This document shows positions 36,477-46,000 of a stretch of 64,000 nucleotides of DNA, piece after piece. The stretch spans positions 2,852,001-2,916,000 of the forward strand of contig OZ243937.1 in the NCBI GenBank assembly GCA_965214085.1, given 5' to 3'. Source of the stretch: UBA6055 sp965214085. Lineage in GTDB: Bacteria; Chloroflexota; Anaerolineae; Aggregatilineales; Phototrophicaceae. The notes under the pieces are model-generated. The model did not search any database and was not told the DNA's origin. It saw only the letters and a program-made list of their open reading frames with translations. A program made the position numbers and the translations under genes. Positions within the stretch are counted from its first letter, which is position 1. Each line of letters starts with the position of its first letter.

Positions 36477-37927
36477 ATGAGTGTAGAAGAACGAGGCCAG
36501 GCCGAAGAGTTGTTGCAGGGCGCTTCGTCTGCCGAGTTGCCGCCAACAGAATCGACCGAGACCGACGCGCCAGCCGCCGATAGCAGCGTCGCAGCCGAGT
36601 CTAGCGCTGCGCCCGAGGTGGTCGCGGAAGCGGAATCTGCCGCCGCGCCCGAAGCGGAGCCGGAGAGCCCGCCGGAAGTTGCGGCTGAGGCTGAAGCAGA
36701 AGCCGGCGCTGACGCGATGCCGTCTCCGCCGCTGCTGAAGAAGCGCAGCCGGATAAAGCCCAGAAGCCCGCGGAAGAAGCCAAATACAAGCGCGGCCAGG
36801 TGTATCAGGGTGTTATCAGCAGTACGACGCCGACGGCTGTTACAGTCGATCTGGGCGATGGCGATCAGGGCGTCGTGCCGGGACGAGAACTGGAATTGAT
36901 GACGCGCAAGATGCTGGAGTCCTTGGTCGTTGGCGCGGAAGTCGATGTCTATGTGGTCAACCCGCGCAATCATCGTGGCGAGACGATTTTGTCGATCAAC
37001 CACGCGCTGGAGGCGTTAGACTGGCGCAACGCCCAGAAACTCTCCAAATCCAGGCAAGTTTACGAGGCGCTCATCGGCGGTTACAACAAGGGCGGGCTCA
37101 TTGTGCGCTTCGGGCGTTTGCGCGGCTTCGTCCCGCAGAGCCAGCTTTCTGAAGAACGCGTCCGCGGGATGTCGGGCGGTACGCCTGAGGAACGTTATGG
37201 TCCCATGGTCAATCAGCCCATCGGCGTCAAAGTGATGGAAGTGGACCGGCACCGCAACCGGCTGATACTGTCAGAGCGAGCGGCGCTGCGCGATGTGCGC
37301 CAGAAGCGCAAAGAAGCCCTGATCGCCGAATTGAAGGTTGGCGACAAACGCCAGGGCAAGGTCGTCAGCCTGGAGAACTTCGGCGCCTTTGTCGATATCG
37401 GCGGCGGTGAAGGACTGATCCACCTGTCCGAGCTGGCTTGGGGGCATATTACGCACCCGCGCCAGGCGGTGAATATCGGCGACGAAGTCGAGGTCGAGGT
37501 TATCAGCGTCAATGCCGACGCCAAACGCATCGGACTGAGCCGCCGCCGTGTCATCAGCGATCCCTGGGACGCTATCGCGACATCGCTGCGCCGTGGCCAG
37601 TTGGTGCGCGGCCGCGTCACCAAACTGACTAAATTCGGCGCTTTCGCCCGCCTGACCGATCACGATGACGTGGAAGGTCTCATCCACATTTCCGAACTGG
37701 CGAGCGAACGCGTAACTCATCCCCGCGAGGTGGTCAATCGGGGCGACCAACTGGTCCTGCGTATCGTCAAGATTGATATTAAGGAGCGACGGCTCGGTTT
37801 GAGTTTGAAATCGGTGAATTCAACCGAGTTCCTCGATCTGGATTGGGAAATGGCGCTGCTAGATTCCGCGGCATTGGCGCCCGTGGAGACGCCCGACCCG
37901 CAAGCGCAGGCGGAAGCTGAAGACTAG
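36477..37927 (+). pseudogene. S1-domain RNA-binding protein (bS1-like), interrupted by a one-base frameshift
   Basis: The ATG at 36477 opens an Ala/Glu-rich acidic frame (MSVEERGQAEELLQGASS). Near 36716 the coding sense jumps to another frame, because the first frame turns Arg-rich and the other, closed upstream by TGA at 36710, continues as VSAAAEEAQPDKAQKPAEEA. One missing G in GACGCG(G)ATGCC would restore a ~483-residue protein. The rest carries four S1 domains (GQVYQGVISS, SLENFGAFVDIGGGEGLIHL, TKFGAFARLTDHDDVEGLIH among them), the arrangement of ribosomal protein S1, which binds mRNA at initiation. A strong promoter and a terminator flank it. The break may be real or a sequence error. 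Confidence 0.85.
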
Positions 37928-37964
37928 CGGTCGCGTGTTAGCATTCGTATTCGCAGCTTCAAAC

Positions 37965-37993
37965 AGAGACATCCGCCGAGATGTCTCTTTTTT
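37965..37993 (+). terminator. Rho-independent terminator after the S1-domain gene
   Basis: AGAGACATC-CGCCGA-GATGTCTCT, a perfect 9-bp stem, followed by six T. It lies 37 bp after the stop codon. Confidence 0.92.
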
Positions 37994-38139
37994 ATCGCGC
38001 TGCCCGGGCGCTCATTTATCTATCACGTCCCGGCTAGCAGGATTTCCGTTGAAACTTTCGGCATCATCGGCTAATATCATCCTGGATACAAAAGTCTGAC
38101 GCCCTGCGACTGCCAACGGGCGCGGCAGGTCCGCAACGC

Positions 38140-38148
38140 TGGTATAAT
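38140..38148 (+). promoter_or_regulatory. Extended -10 promoter of the second clpC gene
   Basis: TGG-TATAAT lies 66 nt before the GTG start of the second clpC gene; no good -35 hexamer is visible, which is common for extended -10 promoters. Confidence 0.5.
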
Positions 38149-38213
38149 GCAAGCTAGGCAATCAATTCAGAACTTGCCCGCTCTAAGGGCTCTTAAAGCT
38201 GGAGGAACATACC

Positions 38214-40712
38214 GTGCCAAACAAAATGGAACGCTTCACACAGCGGGCGCGGCGAGTGCTTAGCTTGGCCCAAGAAGAGGCCGATCGCCTACGGCATCAC
38301 CAGATTGGCACGGAACATTTGCTGCTGGGGTTGATGCGGGAGGATGGCGGGGTCGCCGGCCGCGTCCTGCGCGACCTGGGCCTGGATTTGCGCCGGGTCG
38401 AAGAGTTGGTGAGGCGCCTGTCGAGCGCGGACGAGCGCACGACGAGCGCGCAGCTGGACCTGTCGCCCGGGACCAAGAAAGTGCTCGAGCTGGCGGTCGA
38501 CGAAGCGCGGCGGATGGGGCATCACTATATCGGCACCGAACACCTGCTGCTGGGTTTGGTGCGGCAGCAGGAAGGCATCGCGCTGGATGTGCTGCGGCGC
38601 CTCGGCGTCAGCCCGGAAGAAGTGCGCCGGCAAACGAGCAAGGTCTTGCAGGAGAGCCCGGTGCAGTCCGTGCCCAAGTCAAGCGACCGCCAGCAGGGCA
38701 AGTCTTCGCGCAAGGACAGCACGCCGCTGGTTGACCAACTGGCGACCGACCTGACGAGCCTGGCTGAGACGGGCCTGCTGGACCCGGTCGTGGGCCGCGA
38801 AATGGAAATCGAACGCGTCATTCAGGTGCTCAGCCGCCGGCGCAAGAACAACCCGGCGCTGATCGGCGAGCCAGGCGTGGGCAAAACCGCCATCGTAGAA
38901 GGCTTGGCGCAGCGCATCGTGGAAGGCGATACGCCCAAGCCGCTGTTGCGCAAGCGCGTGCTGCAACTTGATGTCGGCTCGTTGGTAGCAGGCACGATGT
39001 ATCGCGGTCAATTCGAGGAGCGCCTCAAACGCGTGATCGAGGAACTCAAAGCCTCGGACACGATTCTCTTCATCGACGAGGTGCACATGCTGGTGGGCGC
39101 GGGATCAGCCGGCAGCAGCGTTGACGCGGCCAATATCCTCAAGCCGGCTCTTGCTCGCGGCGAATTGCAGTGCATCGGCGCCACCACCCTCGATGAATAC
39201 CGCAAGCATATCGAGAGCGACGCCGCCCTCGAGCGCCGCTTCCAGCAGATTCAAGTGGCGGAGCCCACCATCGAAGAGACGATTGAGATTCTGCAAGGCA
39301 TCAAATTCCCTTATCAAGATCATCATAATGTCGAAATCACCGATGACGCCATTGAGACCGCCGCAAACCTCTCCGCCCGTTATATCCCCGACCGTTTTCT
39401 GCCCGACAAAGCCATAGACCTGATAGACGAAGCGGCCGCCCGCCTGCGAATGTACAAAAGCCCGGAAGCCGCTGCCGTGCGCCGCGTCATGGACGAGCTG
39501 GAAGATGTCAATGAAGACATAGAATTGGCTGAGGTCGCCGGCGAAGGGGGCGAGTTGGACGCCCTGGAAACGCGGCGCGAGTCGCTCGATGCCACCTTGG
39601 CCGAGTTTCGCGTCAATTGGAATGAAGAGACTGGGCAGCCCCGCTTGCTCGGCGAGGACATCTCCGAAGTCGCGGCGATGTGGACCGGCATCCCGGTCAC
39701 GCGTATCGCCAACGAGGAGAGCGAGCGGCTGATGGAAATGGAAGACAAGTTGCACGAGCGCATCGTCGGGCAGCATGAAGCCATTGTCTCCATCAGCAAG
39801 GCGGTGCGCCGCGCCCGCGCCGGCTTAAAGGACCCGCGCCGCCCCATCGGCTCATTCATGTTCCTAGGGCCAACCGGCGTCGGCAAGACCGAGTTAACCA
39901 AAGCGCTGGCGGAATTTATGTTTGGCAGCGAGGACGCGCTGATCCAACTCGACATGAGCGAGTTTATGGAGCGGCATTCGGTGGCGCGCCTGGTGGGCGC
40001 CCCGCCCGGCTACGTCGGCTATGAAGACGCGGGCCAGCTGACCGAAGCGGTACGGCGCCGCCCCTATAGCATTGTCGTCTTTGACGAGGTGGAAAAGGCG
40101 CATCCGGAAGCCTTTAACATGCTGCTGCAAGTCATGGAAGAGGGTACGCTGACCGATGCGCGCGGCCGCCGCGTCGACTTCCGCAACGCCATGATTGTTA
40201 TGACGAGCAATGTCGGCGCCGAAATGATCAAACCCAATTCGGGCTTGGGCTTCAATACGCCGATGGATGCCGGCAAACTCGATGACGAAGCCTACGAAGA
40301 CATGAGCCGCAACGTCACTGATCAACTACAGCGCATGTTCCGGCCAGAGTTCCTCAACCGCGTGGACGCCACCATCATCTTCCGCTCGCTCAGCCAGGAA
40401 GAGATCAAGCAGATTGTGGATCTCGAGCTGAACAAAGTGCGCGAGCGCCTGCTGGAGCACGCGATTACTTTGGAAGCGTCGGACGCCGGCATCGACTGGC
40501 TGTCGGAGAATGGCTACAGTGCGGAGTTTGGCGCGCGTCCGCTGCGCCGCCTGATCCAGAACGAAGTGGAAGACCGCCTGTCCGATGGCATCCTCTCGGG
40601 CGAGTTTGGCTTGGCCAGCATCGTGCGCATTGACATGGATGATGACGGCGGGCTGACGATGGTCAGCGTGGAAGAAGACGAAATCGCCGGCGAACTCGAA
40701 GCGCCTGTCTAG
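38214..40712 (+). CDS. clpC: ClpC-type AAA+ unfoldase, paralog 2
   Basis: An 832-residue HSP100 protein; start GTG at 38214 with GGAGG 9 nt upstream. The two N-terminal repeats are very clear (HHQIGTEHLLLGLMRE; HHYIGTEHLLLGLVRQQEGI), AAA-1 has GEPGVGKTA and ILFIDEVHML, and AAA-2 has GPTGVGKTE and GAPPGYVGYE. It is closer to canonical ClpC than the 33.6-kb paralog: it lacks the acidic C-terminal tail, and its linker is of the ClpC length. It would deliver substrates to ClpP. No mcsA, mcsB or ctsR genes are next to it. Confidence 0.95.
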   Translation: MPNKMERFTQRARRVLSLAQEEADRLRHHQIGTEHLLLGLMREDGGVAGRVLRDLGLDLRRVEELVRRLSSADERTTSAQLDLSPGTKKVLELAVDEARRMGHHYIGTEHLLLGLVRQQEGIALDVLRRLGVSPEEVRRQTSKVLQESPVQSVPKSSDRQQGKSSRKDSTPLVDQLATDLTSLAETGLLDPVVGREMEIERVIQVLSRRRKNNPALIGEPGVGKTAIVEGLAQRIVEGDTPKPLLRKRVLQLDVGSLVAGTMYRGQFEERLKRVIEELKASDTILFIDEVHMLVGAGSAGSSVDAANILKPALARGELQCIGATTLDEYRKHIESDAALERRFQQIQVAEPTIEETIEILQGIKFPYQDHHNVEITDDAIETAANLSARYIPDRFLPDKAIDLIDEAAARLRMYKSPEAAAVRRVMDELEDVNEDIELAEVAGEGGELDALETRRESLDATLAEFRVNWNEETGQPRLLGEDISEVAAMWTGIPVTRIANEESERLMEMEDKLHERIVGQHEAIVSISKAVRRARAGLKDPRRPIGSFMFLGPTGVGKTELTKALAEFMFGSEDALIQLDMSEFMERHSVARLVGAPPGYVGYEDAGQLTEAVRRRPYSIVVFDEVEKAHPEAFNMLLQVMEEGTLTDARGRRVDFRNAMIVMTSNVGAEMIKPNSGLGFNTPMDAGKLDDEAYEDMSRNVTDQLQRMFRPEFLNRVDATIIFRSLSQEEIKQIVDLELNKVRERLLEHAITLEASDAGIDWLSENGYSAEFGARPLRRLIQNEVEDRLSDGILSGEFGLASIVRIDMDDDGGLTMVSVEEDEIAGELEAPV

Positions 40713-40725
40713 CTACGATTTGCTG

Positions 40726-42594
40726 ATGGATTATCCTCAACATGCTACGTACGGGAAGCCAAGACACTGGAAGCGTGGCGCTTGGGCGCTTATTGTTTTC
40801 CTGGCGCTATTGCCATTATTGCTTTATGCGGTGTTGGGCAGCCACAGCCGGTTAATCGGCGATGATTTCTGCCATTTAACCAGCGGGCAGGAATACGGGC
40901 CATGGGGAAACGTCCATTTTTGGCGCAATACGCTAAATGGCAGCTTTAGTTGGTATTTCCTTCACGGGTTAAGCGCGCCGCTCGATACACAGACACCTGG
41001 CGTATTTGTTGCCATCATCATTGTTGCCTGGACATTTGGCCTCACCTGGTTGATTCGGGCCGGATGTCAGCTTTTCGGGGTCGACAGGCCGCCACTGGCC
41101 GCTTGCATCGTAGCGGCGGCGACTTTGGTGTGCTTATCAATCCACGGGCTGGTCACACCGACTTCGCTCTATATCTATGCTATCTCGCCCCGTTATACGC
41201 TGCCAATCGCCATTCTAACGATCGCCTTGGCGGCCGCCAGCGCAGTTGTCCCCCGGACGCGCTCAATGGGAAAGTTTGCAGCCGCGTGCCTTATGTTCGC
41301 GCTGGTTACTTTCCTTAACGCAGGCCTGTCCGAAACATCCGGCGTCGTGCAGCTGGCGCTGCTCACGACTATGCTGCCCGCAATTTACACTTTGATTCCG
41401 CGAGAGCGCCGGCAACATTGCCTGGCGTTTGGCATATCTGGTTGCGCGGCAACACTCGCTGCGCTGTCAGTCATGGCGACCGCCCCCGGAACCGCTAGAC
41501 GACTCGGGTGGATAGGCCATACGCATTTGTCCAATCCAGCGGAAGATATTCTGAAGATCATCGTAAATCTGGCACCGAGTTACATTGATGGGGGACAAGT
41601 CACCGGCTTCATTGGCGCCTTAGCTCTGTCTCTGGGTCTAATGCTGGCGATCAAGAGTCAGGATCGGTATGCGCCGATCCGCAAACCGTTTCAACTTGCG
41701 TTGCCTCCTTTGCTCTTGTGTTTGCTTGCCCAAGCGCTGCTTTTGCCGCTAGTCTGGACGAATCACAGCGATAATCCGCTGGTGTTTGGCCGCTTCAGCC
41801 CCCAGTACATGGTCGTCATCGGCGCTCAAGTGTTTCTCTTTATGAGCCTGGCGGCAACCCTGCTGGCAAGGCGAAGCATCAATGCCCATTTGCGGAACAG
41901 ACCCGAATATTGGGCGGCGATCCCTGTACTGACGCTGGGGGCGGTGTACCTCTTATCCGCTCTTAACCTGTTCCGAAGCATCAATTGGAGAGCCGCGTCA
42001 TTCGTCGCCTGCAGCATCTATTCACTTCTATTCGCTCTATTGTGGCAATTTCACATTCACCTCCAGGCGAACCGCATAAAGAATCGCTTCTTTGCAGGCG
42101 CGGCTGGAATCATGCTGGTGATGAGCTCAGCAACGATGACGCTGGTTATGCTAACCCAAGTCATCGGAGGTGAGAATTATAATCCCGATTACAACTTGTC
42201 TTCTATTCCATTCGCATTCACCTTTTCCGGATTCATTTGTGGAATAACGCTCTCAAACATGATCAAGCGGGTACTTGACCCGTCTCCCCTTTCCGCTCGC
42301 TTAACGCGCCTACTCGTCATAGGGAGCGCGCTGGTCGCCATTTCGATCTGGAGCGGCATATTGCTAGGCAATATCAGGAGAGTGCCGGATTTTGAGCGAT
42401 TCTCGCGAGCATGGGATGATCGTCATCAGCTGATATTGGCCAAACGCGCGGCAGGCGAGCGCTTGGAAATGGTGCCTCTGCTAGCAGACGACGTCTTAAT
42501 CTTCAAAGAAGATTCCCAAAAGAGAATGTATTGGACGAGCACATGCGCCTCGGACGAAATAAGCCGGCTCATCGAAGCTCGATATCGGGCCTAG
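40726..42594 (+). CDS. Polytopic membrane protein of the four-paralog family (GT-C/DUF6056-like), member 1
   Basis: 622 residues from the ATG at 40726; a TTG two codons earlier is an alternative, and neither has a good ribosome-binding site. About 12 hydrophobic segments. The first loop has SRLIGDDFCH followed by WRNTLNGSFSWYFLHG, the family signature; an Asp pair in the first external loop is the position of catalytic acids in GT-C glycosyltransferases. The C-terminal soluble tail has RAWDDRHQLILAKRAAGE. Three relatives are at 50265, 52200 and 54184. Resembles DUF6056-type proteins; a role in glycan transfer is inference. It follows the second clpC gene directly. Confidence 0.8.
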   Translation: MDYPQHATYGKPRHWKRGAWALIVFLALLPLLLYAVLGSHSRLIGDDFCHLTSGQEYGPWGNVHFWRNTLNGSFSWYFLHGLSAPLDTQTPGVFVAIIIVAWTFGLTWLIRAGCQLFGVDRPPLAACIVAAATLVCLSIHGLVTPTSLYIYAISPRYTLPIAILTIALAAASAVVPRTRSMGKFAAACLMFALVTFLNAGLSETSGVVQLALLTTMLPAIYTLIPRERRQHCLAFGISGCAATLAALSVMATAPGTARRLGWIGHTHLSNPAEDILKIIVNLAPSYIDGGQVTGFIGALALSLGLMLAIKSQDRYAPIRKPFQLALPPLLLCLLAQALLLPLVWTNHSDNPLVFGRFSPQYMVVIGAQVFLFMSLAATLLARRSINAHLRNRPEYWAAIPVLTLGAVYLLSALNLFRSINWRAASFVACSIYSLLFALLWQFHIHLQANRIKNRFFAGAAGIMLVMSSATMTLVMLTQVIGGENYNPDYNLSSIPFAFTFSGFICGITLSNMIKRVLDPSPLSARLTRLLVIGSALVAISIWSGILLGNIRRVPDFERFSRAWDDRHQLILAKRAAGERLEMVPLLADDVLIFKEDSQKRMYWTSTCASDEISRLIEARYRA

Positions 42595-42787
42595 GAATCA
42601 TGCAAGCGTTGGCAACGAGCCAGACTGCAGGAAACCACAGCGAATTGGCTGGACGAGAACAGATCTGGACTCTTTGCGTCAGCATGCGCGGCAGGCTTAG
42701 TCGCTCATTAGCGCCTTCTGCCAGCCGTCCATCTCGCATGGTTGGCCGGACTCGGCTCACGGTAAAGGAGTCACAATTGGACACGCG

Positions 42788-43033
42788 CTAGAGGCCGTGA
42801 CAATGCTCAATCAGATAGTCTTTCCTGGTCCGATGCGGTACCGACCATTCATTGCTGTCCGGCCAGTTGTAGGCGCCTTCCGTCAATATATCCTGACGCA
42901 TATAAAAGTAGATAGTCTCCAGCTTCTCGCCTTCTGGTACCCAGCCATACTCGCCCAAAATGATACTAAAAACCCGGTAACCGTAACAAAGAGGACCGCC
43001 CTGCGGCAGCCCTCTGATTCCTGTTTTGATGTT
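42788..43033 (-). pseudogene. Remnant of a second copy of the coiled-coil protein's C-terminal domain
   Basis: On the minus strand the frame encodes GIRGLPQGGPLCYGYRVF, then EKLETIYFYMRQDIL and YNWPDSNEWSVPHRTRKDYL, ending EHCHGL-stop. This aligns by eye with the end of the gene just upstream (GGMPPGYEPHVYYRIY; EEVDIEFFYTRRETLD; YQWLDDKDWVTNEM; QAYCG). It has no start, RBS or promoter of its own, so it is probably a decayed duplicate tail. The rest of the 42595-43053 gap holds nothing I can support. Confidence 0.5.
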
Positions 43034-43053
43034 ATGCGCCTCGCCTTGACGAG

Positions 43054-46000
43054 TTACTGGTTGACGGTATCGCCGCAATAGGCTTGCAGCGTCGCGAACC
43101 AAGCCATCTCGTTGGTCACCCAATCTTTGTCATCCAACCACTGATAGGGATGCGAATCCAGCGTCTCCCTACGCGTATAGAAGAACTCGATGTCGACTTC
43201 TTCGGAGGTCCAATCGGCGCTGCTGTACTTGTTTTCGCCGACCTTCTTATAGTCGCCGCTCCTGACCAGCGTGTCGATGAATCCCTGATCATAGATGCGA
43301 TAGTAGACGTGGGGCTCGTAACCTGGCGGCATGCCACCGACGCAAGCGATCGCGGTCAGCAAGCGGTTGCCGGTGGCCGTATCGTATGGATCAACATAGA
43401 AACCCATCGGCTCGTGAACGCGCATGATTTCCGGTTCTTCCACGGGCTTCATCCGGTTCTGTTCCAGCTCGGCTGACTTGGCGTCCACCGCGGCTTGTGT
43501 ATCTTCCAGGTCGCCTTCCAGGGCGTCAATCTGCGCCTCGCGCTTTTTCAGCTGATTCGCGGCATCGTCCAGGGCGGAGGCGGAATCTTGCGCCAAGGAG
43601 CGGGCGCGCTCAAGGTTGTCAGCGAGATCAGCGATGCGGGCGTCCTTCTCTTGCAGCGAATTCTCGGCTGCGTCCAACTGCGCCGATGCCGTATTGAAGT
43701 CGCTTTGCGCTGCCGACAAGTTCGCCGTCAGCAGAGCGATTTCCGCGTCCTTCTCTTGCAGCGAGTTCTCGGCTGCGTCCAACTGCGCCGTAGCCGTCTG
43801 CACGTCGCTTTGCGCTGCCGACAAGTTTGCCGTCAGAGTCGCGATTTCAGCGTCCTTCTCTTGCAGCGAGTTTTCGGCTGTGTCTAACTGCTCCGAAGCC
43901 GTCTGCACGTCGTTTTGCTCTGCCGACAAGTTCGCCGTCAGCATAGCGACTTCCGCGTCCTTCTCTCGCAGCGAGTTTTCGGCTGAGTCCAAATGCTCCG
44001 AAGCCGTCTTTAAGTCGCCTTGCGCTGCCGACAAGTTTGCCGTCAGAGTCGCGATTTCCGCGTCCTTCTCTCGCAGCGAGTTCTCGACTGTGTCTAACTG
44101 CTCCGATGCCGTATTGAAGTCGCTTTGCGCTGCCGACAAGTTTGCCGTCAGAGTCGCGATTTCCGCGTCCTTCTCTCGCAACGAGTTCTCGGCTGCGTCC
44201 AACTGCTCCGAAGCCGTCTGCACGTCGTTTTGCGCTGCCGACAAGTTCGCCGTCAGCATAGCGACTTCCGCGTCCTTCTCTCGCAGCGAGTACTCGGCTG
44301 AGTCCAACTGCTCCGAAGCCGTCTTTAAGTCGCCTTGCGCTGCTGACAAGTTCGCCGTCAGAGTCGCGATTTCCGCGTCCTTCTCTTGCAGCGAGTTCTC
44401 GGCTGCTTCCAACTGCGCCGAAGCCGTATTGAAGTCGCTTTGCGCTGCCGACAAGTTTGCCGTCAGAGTCGCGATTTCCGCGTCCTTCTCTTGCAGCGAG
44501 TTCTCGGCTACTTCAAGCTGAGCCGAGGCCGTCTGCAAACTGTCGCCCAGGCTGGTAACTTGAGCTTCACGTTCGAGCAACTCGTTCTGCGCCACTTCCA
44601 ATTGCGCCGTTGCGGATTGCAGAGCCGCGGCCGATGCCTGCAACTCCTGCTCCAAGCCAGCGATCTGCGCGTCACGTTGCTGCGCCAGTCGGTTCTGCGC
44701 GCCCTTCAACTGCTGCGAAAGCGTCTGCGCTTGTGCGCGGGCGTCCTGCAAGTCAGCTTGCAGAGCCGCGATTTCGGTCTCGCGCTGCTGCAATTGACTG
44801 CGGAGCGCCTCCAACTCGAGCGCCTGCGTCTGCGCCAATGTCTGCTCATCACGCAGTTCAGCTTCGATGATCGCAATGCGCGCATCCTTGTCGACGATCT
44901 GTTGTTCCGCCAATTCCAGTTTGGTCGACTGGGTCTGCGCGGTACGTTGAGCACCCTGTAGATCAGCCTCAAGGCGCATGACCTGCGCAGACTTGTCGCT
45001 CAGCTGGCTTTCAGCGAATTCCAACTGGGCGGTCTGTGTTTGAACTTGCGCATGTGATTCTTGCAAGTCCAGCGCAATGCCGGCGATTTCGTCGTCCTGG
45101 TCTTGCATCTGCGCTCGGGCCAGGTCCAGTTGATCCTGTGTAGAGCGCAGGTTGCTCTGCGTATCCAGCAGAGCGTGCTGGGCTGTTTGAAGGTCTGCCT
45201 CGATGGTCACGATGCGGGCGTCGCGTTCCTGCAACTCGCCCTGGGCGAATTCCAACTGCGCTGATGTGGAGTGCGCGGCTGCCTGCGCCTCCTGGAGGCT
45301 TGCTTCTAAGCCGGCAACTTCGGCATCCTTGGCTGTTACTTGCTCCCTGGCTAATTCCAGCTGCGCCTCAACCGCTTGCAGCGATCCGTGAGCATTCAAC
45401 GAGGCCGTCTCGGCACGCTGCAGTTTCGTCTCCAAATCCGCGAGGCGCCCATCTCTTTCGGCCACTTCATTCGCGGCGTATTCCAATTGAGCCGCCTGGG
45501 TATAAACGGTCGCTTGCGAATCTTGCAGCTCGGCTTGCAGGCTGGCAATGCGGGCGTCCCGCTCTTTCAGCTGTACCCGCGCCACGTCCAGCTCAACCGC
45601 TGCGGCTTGCAGATTGCCTTGCGAGTCTTGCGATGCGCTGTCAGTGTCTTGCAAGGCGGCCTGCATGTTGGCGATTTGAGCGTCTTTCTCAGCAAGGCGA
45701 TTCTGGGCGAATTCCAGCTGGGCATTACGCGTGTACACCGTCGCCTGCGATTCTTCAAGCTCAGCCGCATAGGTCGCGATCCGCGCGTCCTTTCCCTGCA
45801 ATTGCTGCTTGGACACATCAAGCAGCGTCGTCGTAGTTTGCCATTGGCTACGCGCGTCGAACAAGGCGTCTTCCGCGACCTGCGATTCAGCTTGCCTGTC
45901 CGCGATCTGCTTGTCCCGGTTCTGCAGCTCGTTCTCGGCGAAACTCAACTGCGCCGCCAAGGTATGCACAGTCGCTTGGGACTCCTGATAATCCGCTTCA

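Noticed and set aside
42531..42791. An 86-codon plus-strand frame after the first membrane paralog
   Set aside because: It starts inside the paralog's 3' end in another frame and lacks any protein-like pattern or RBS.
43625..44520. CRISPR-like array
   Set aside because: The 105-bp repeats have no spacers and are in-frame coding repeats; no cas genes are near.
43616..44521. A 301-codon plus-strand frame rich in Ser-Ala-Cys repeats
   Set aside because: It is the antisense of the 105-bp coding repeats of the coiled-coil gene; the repeat keeps the frame open.
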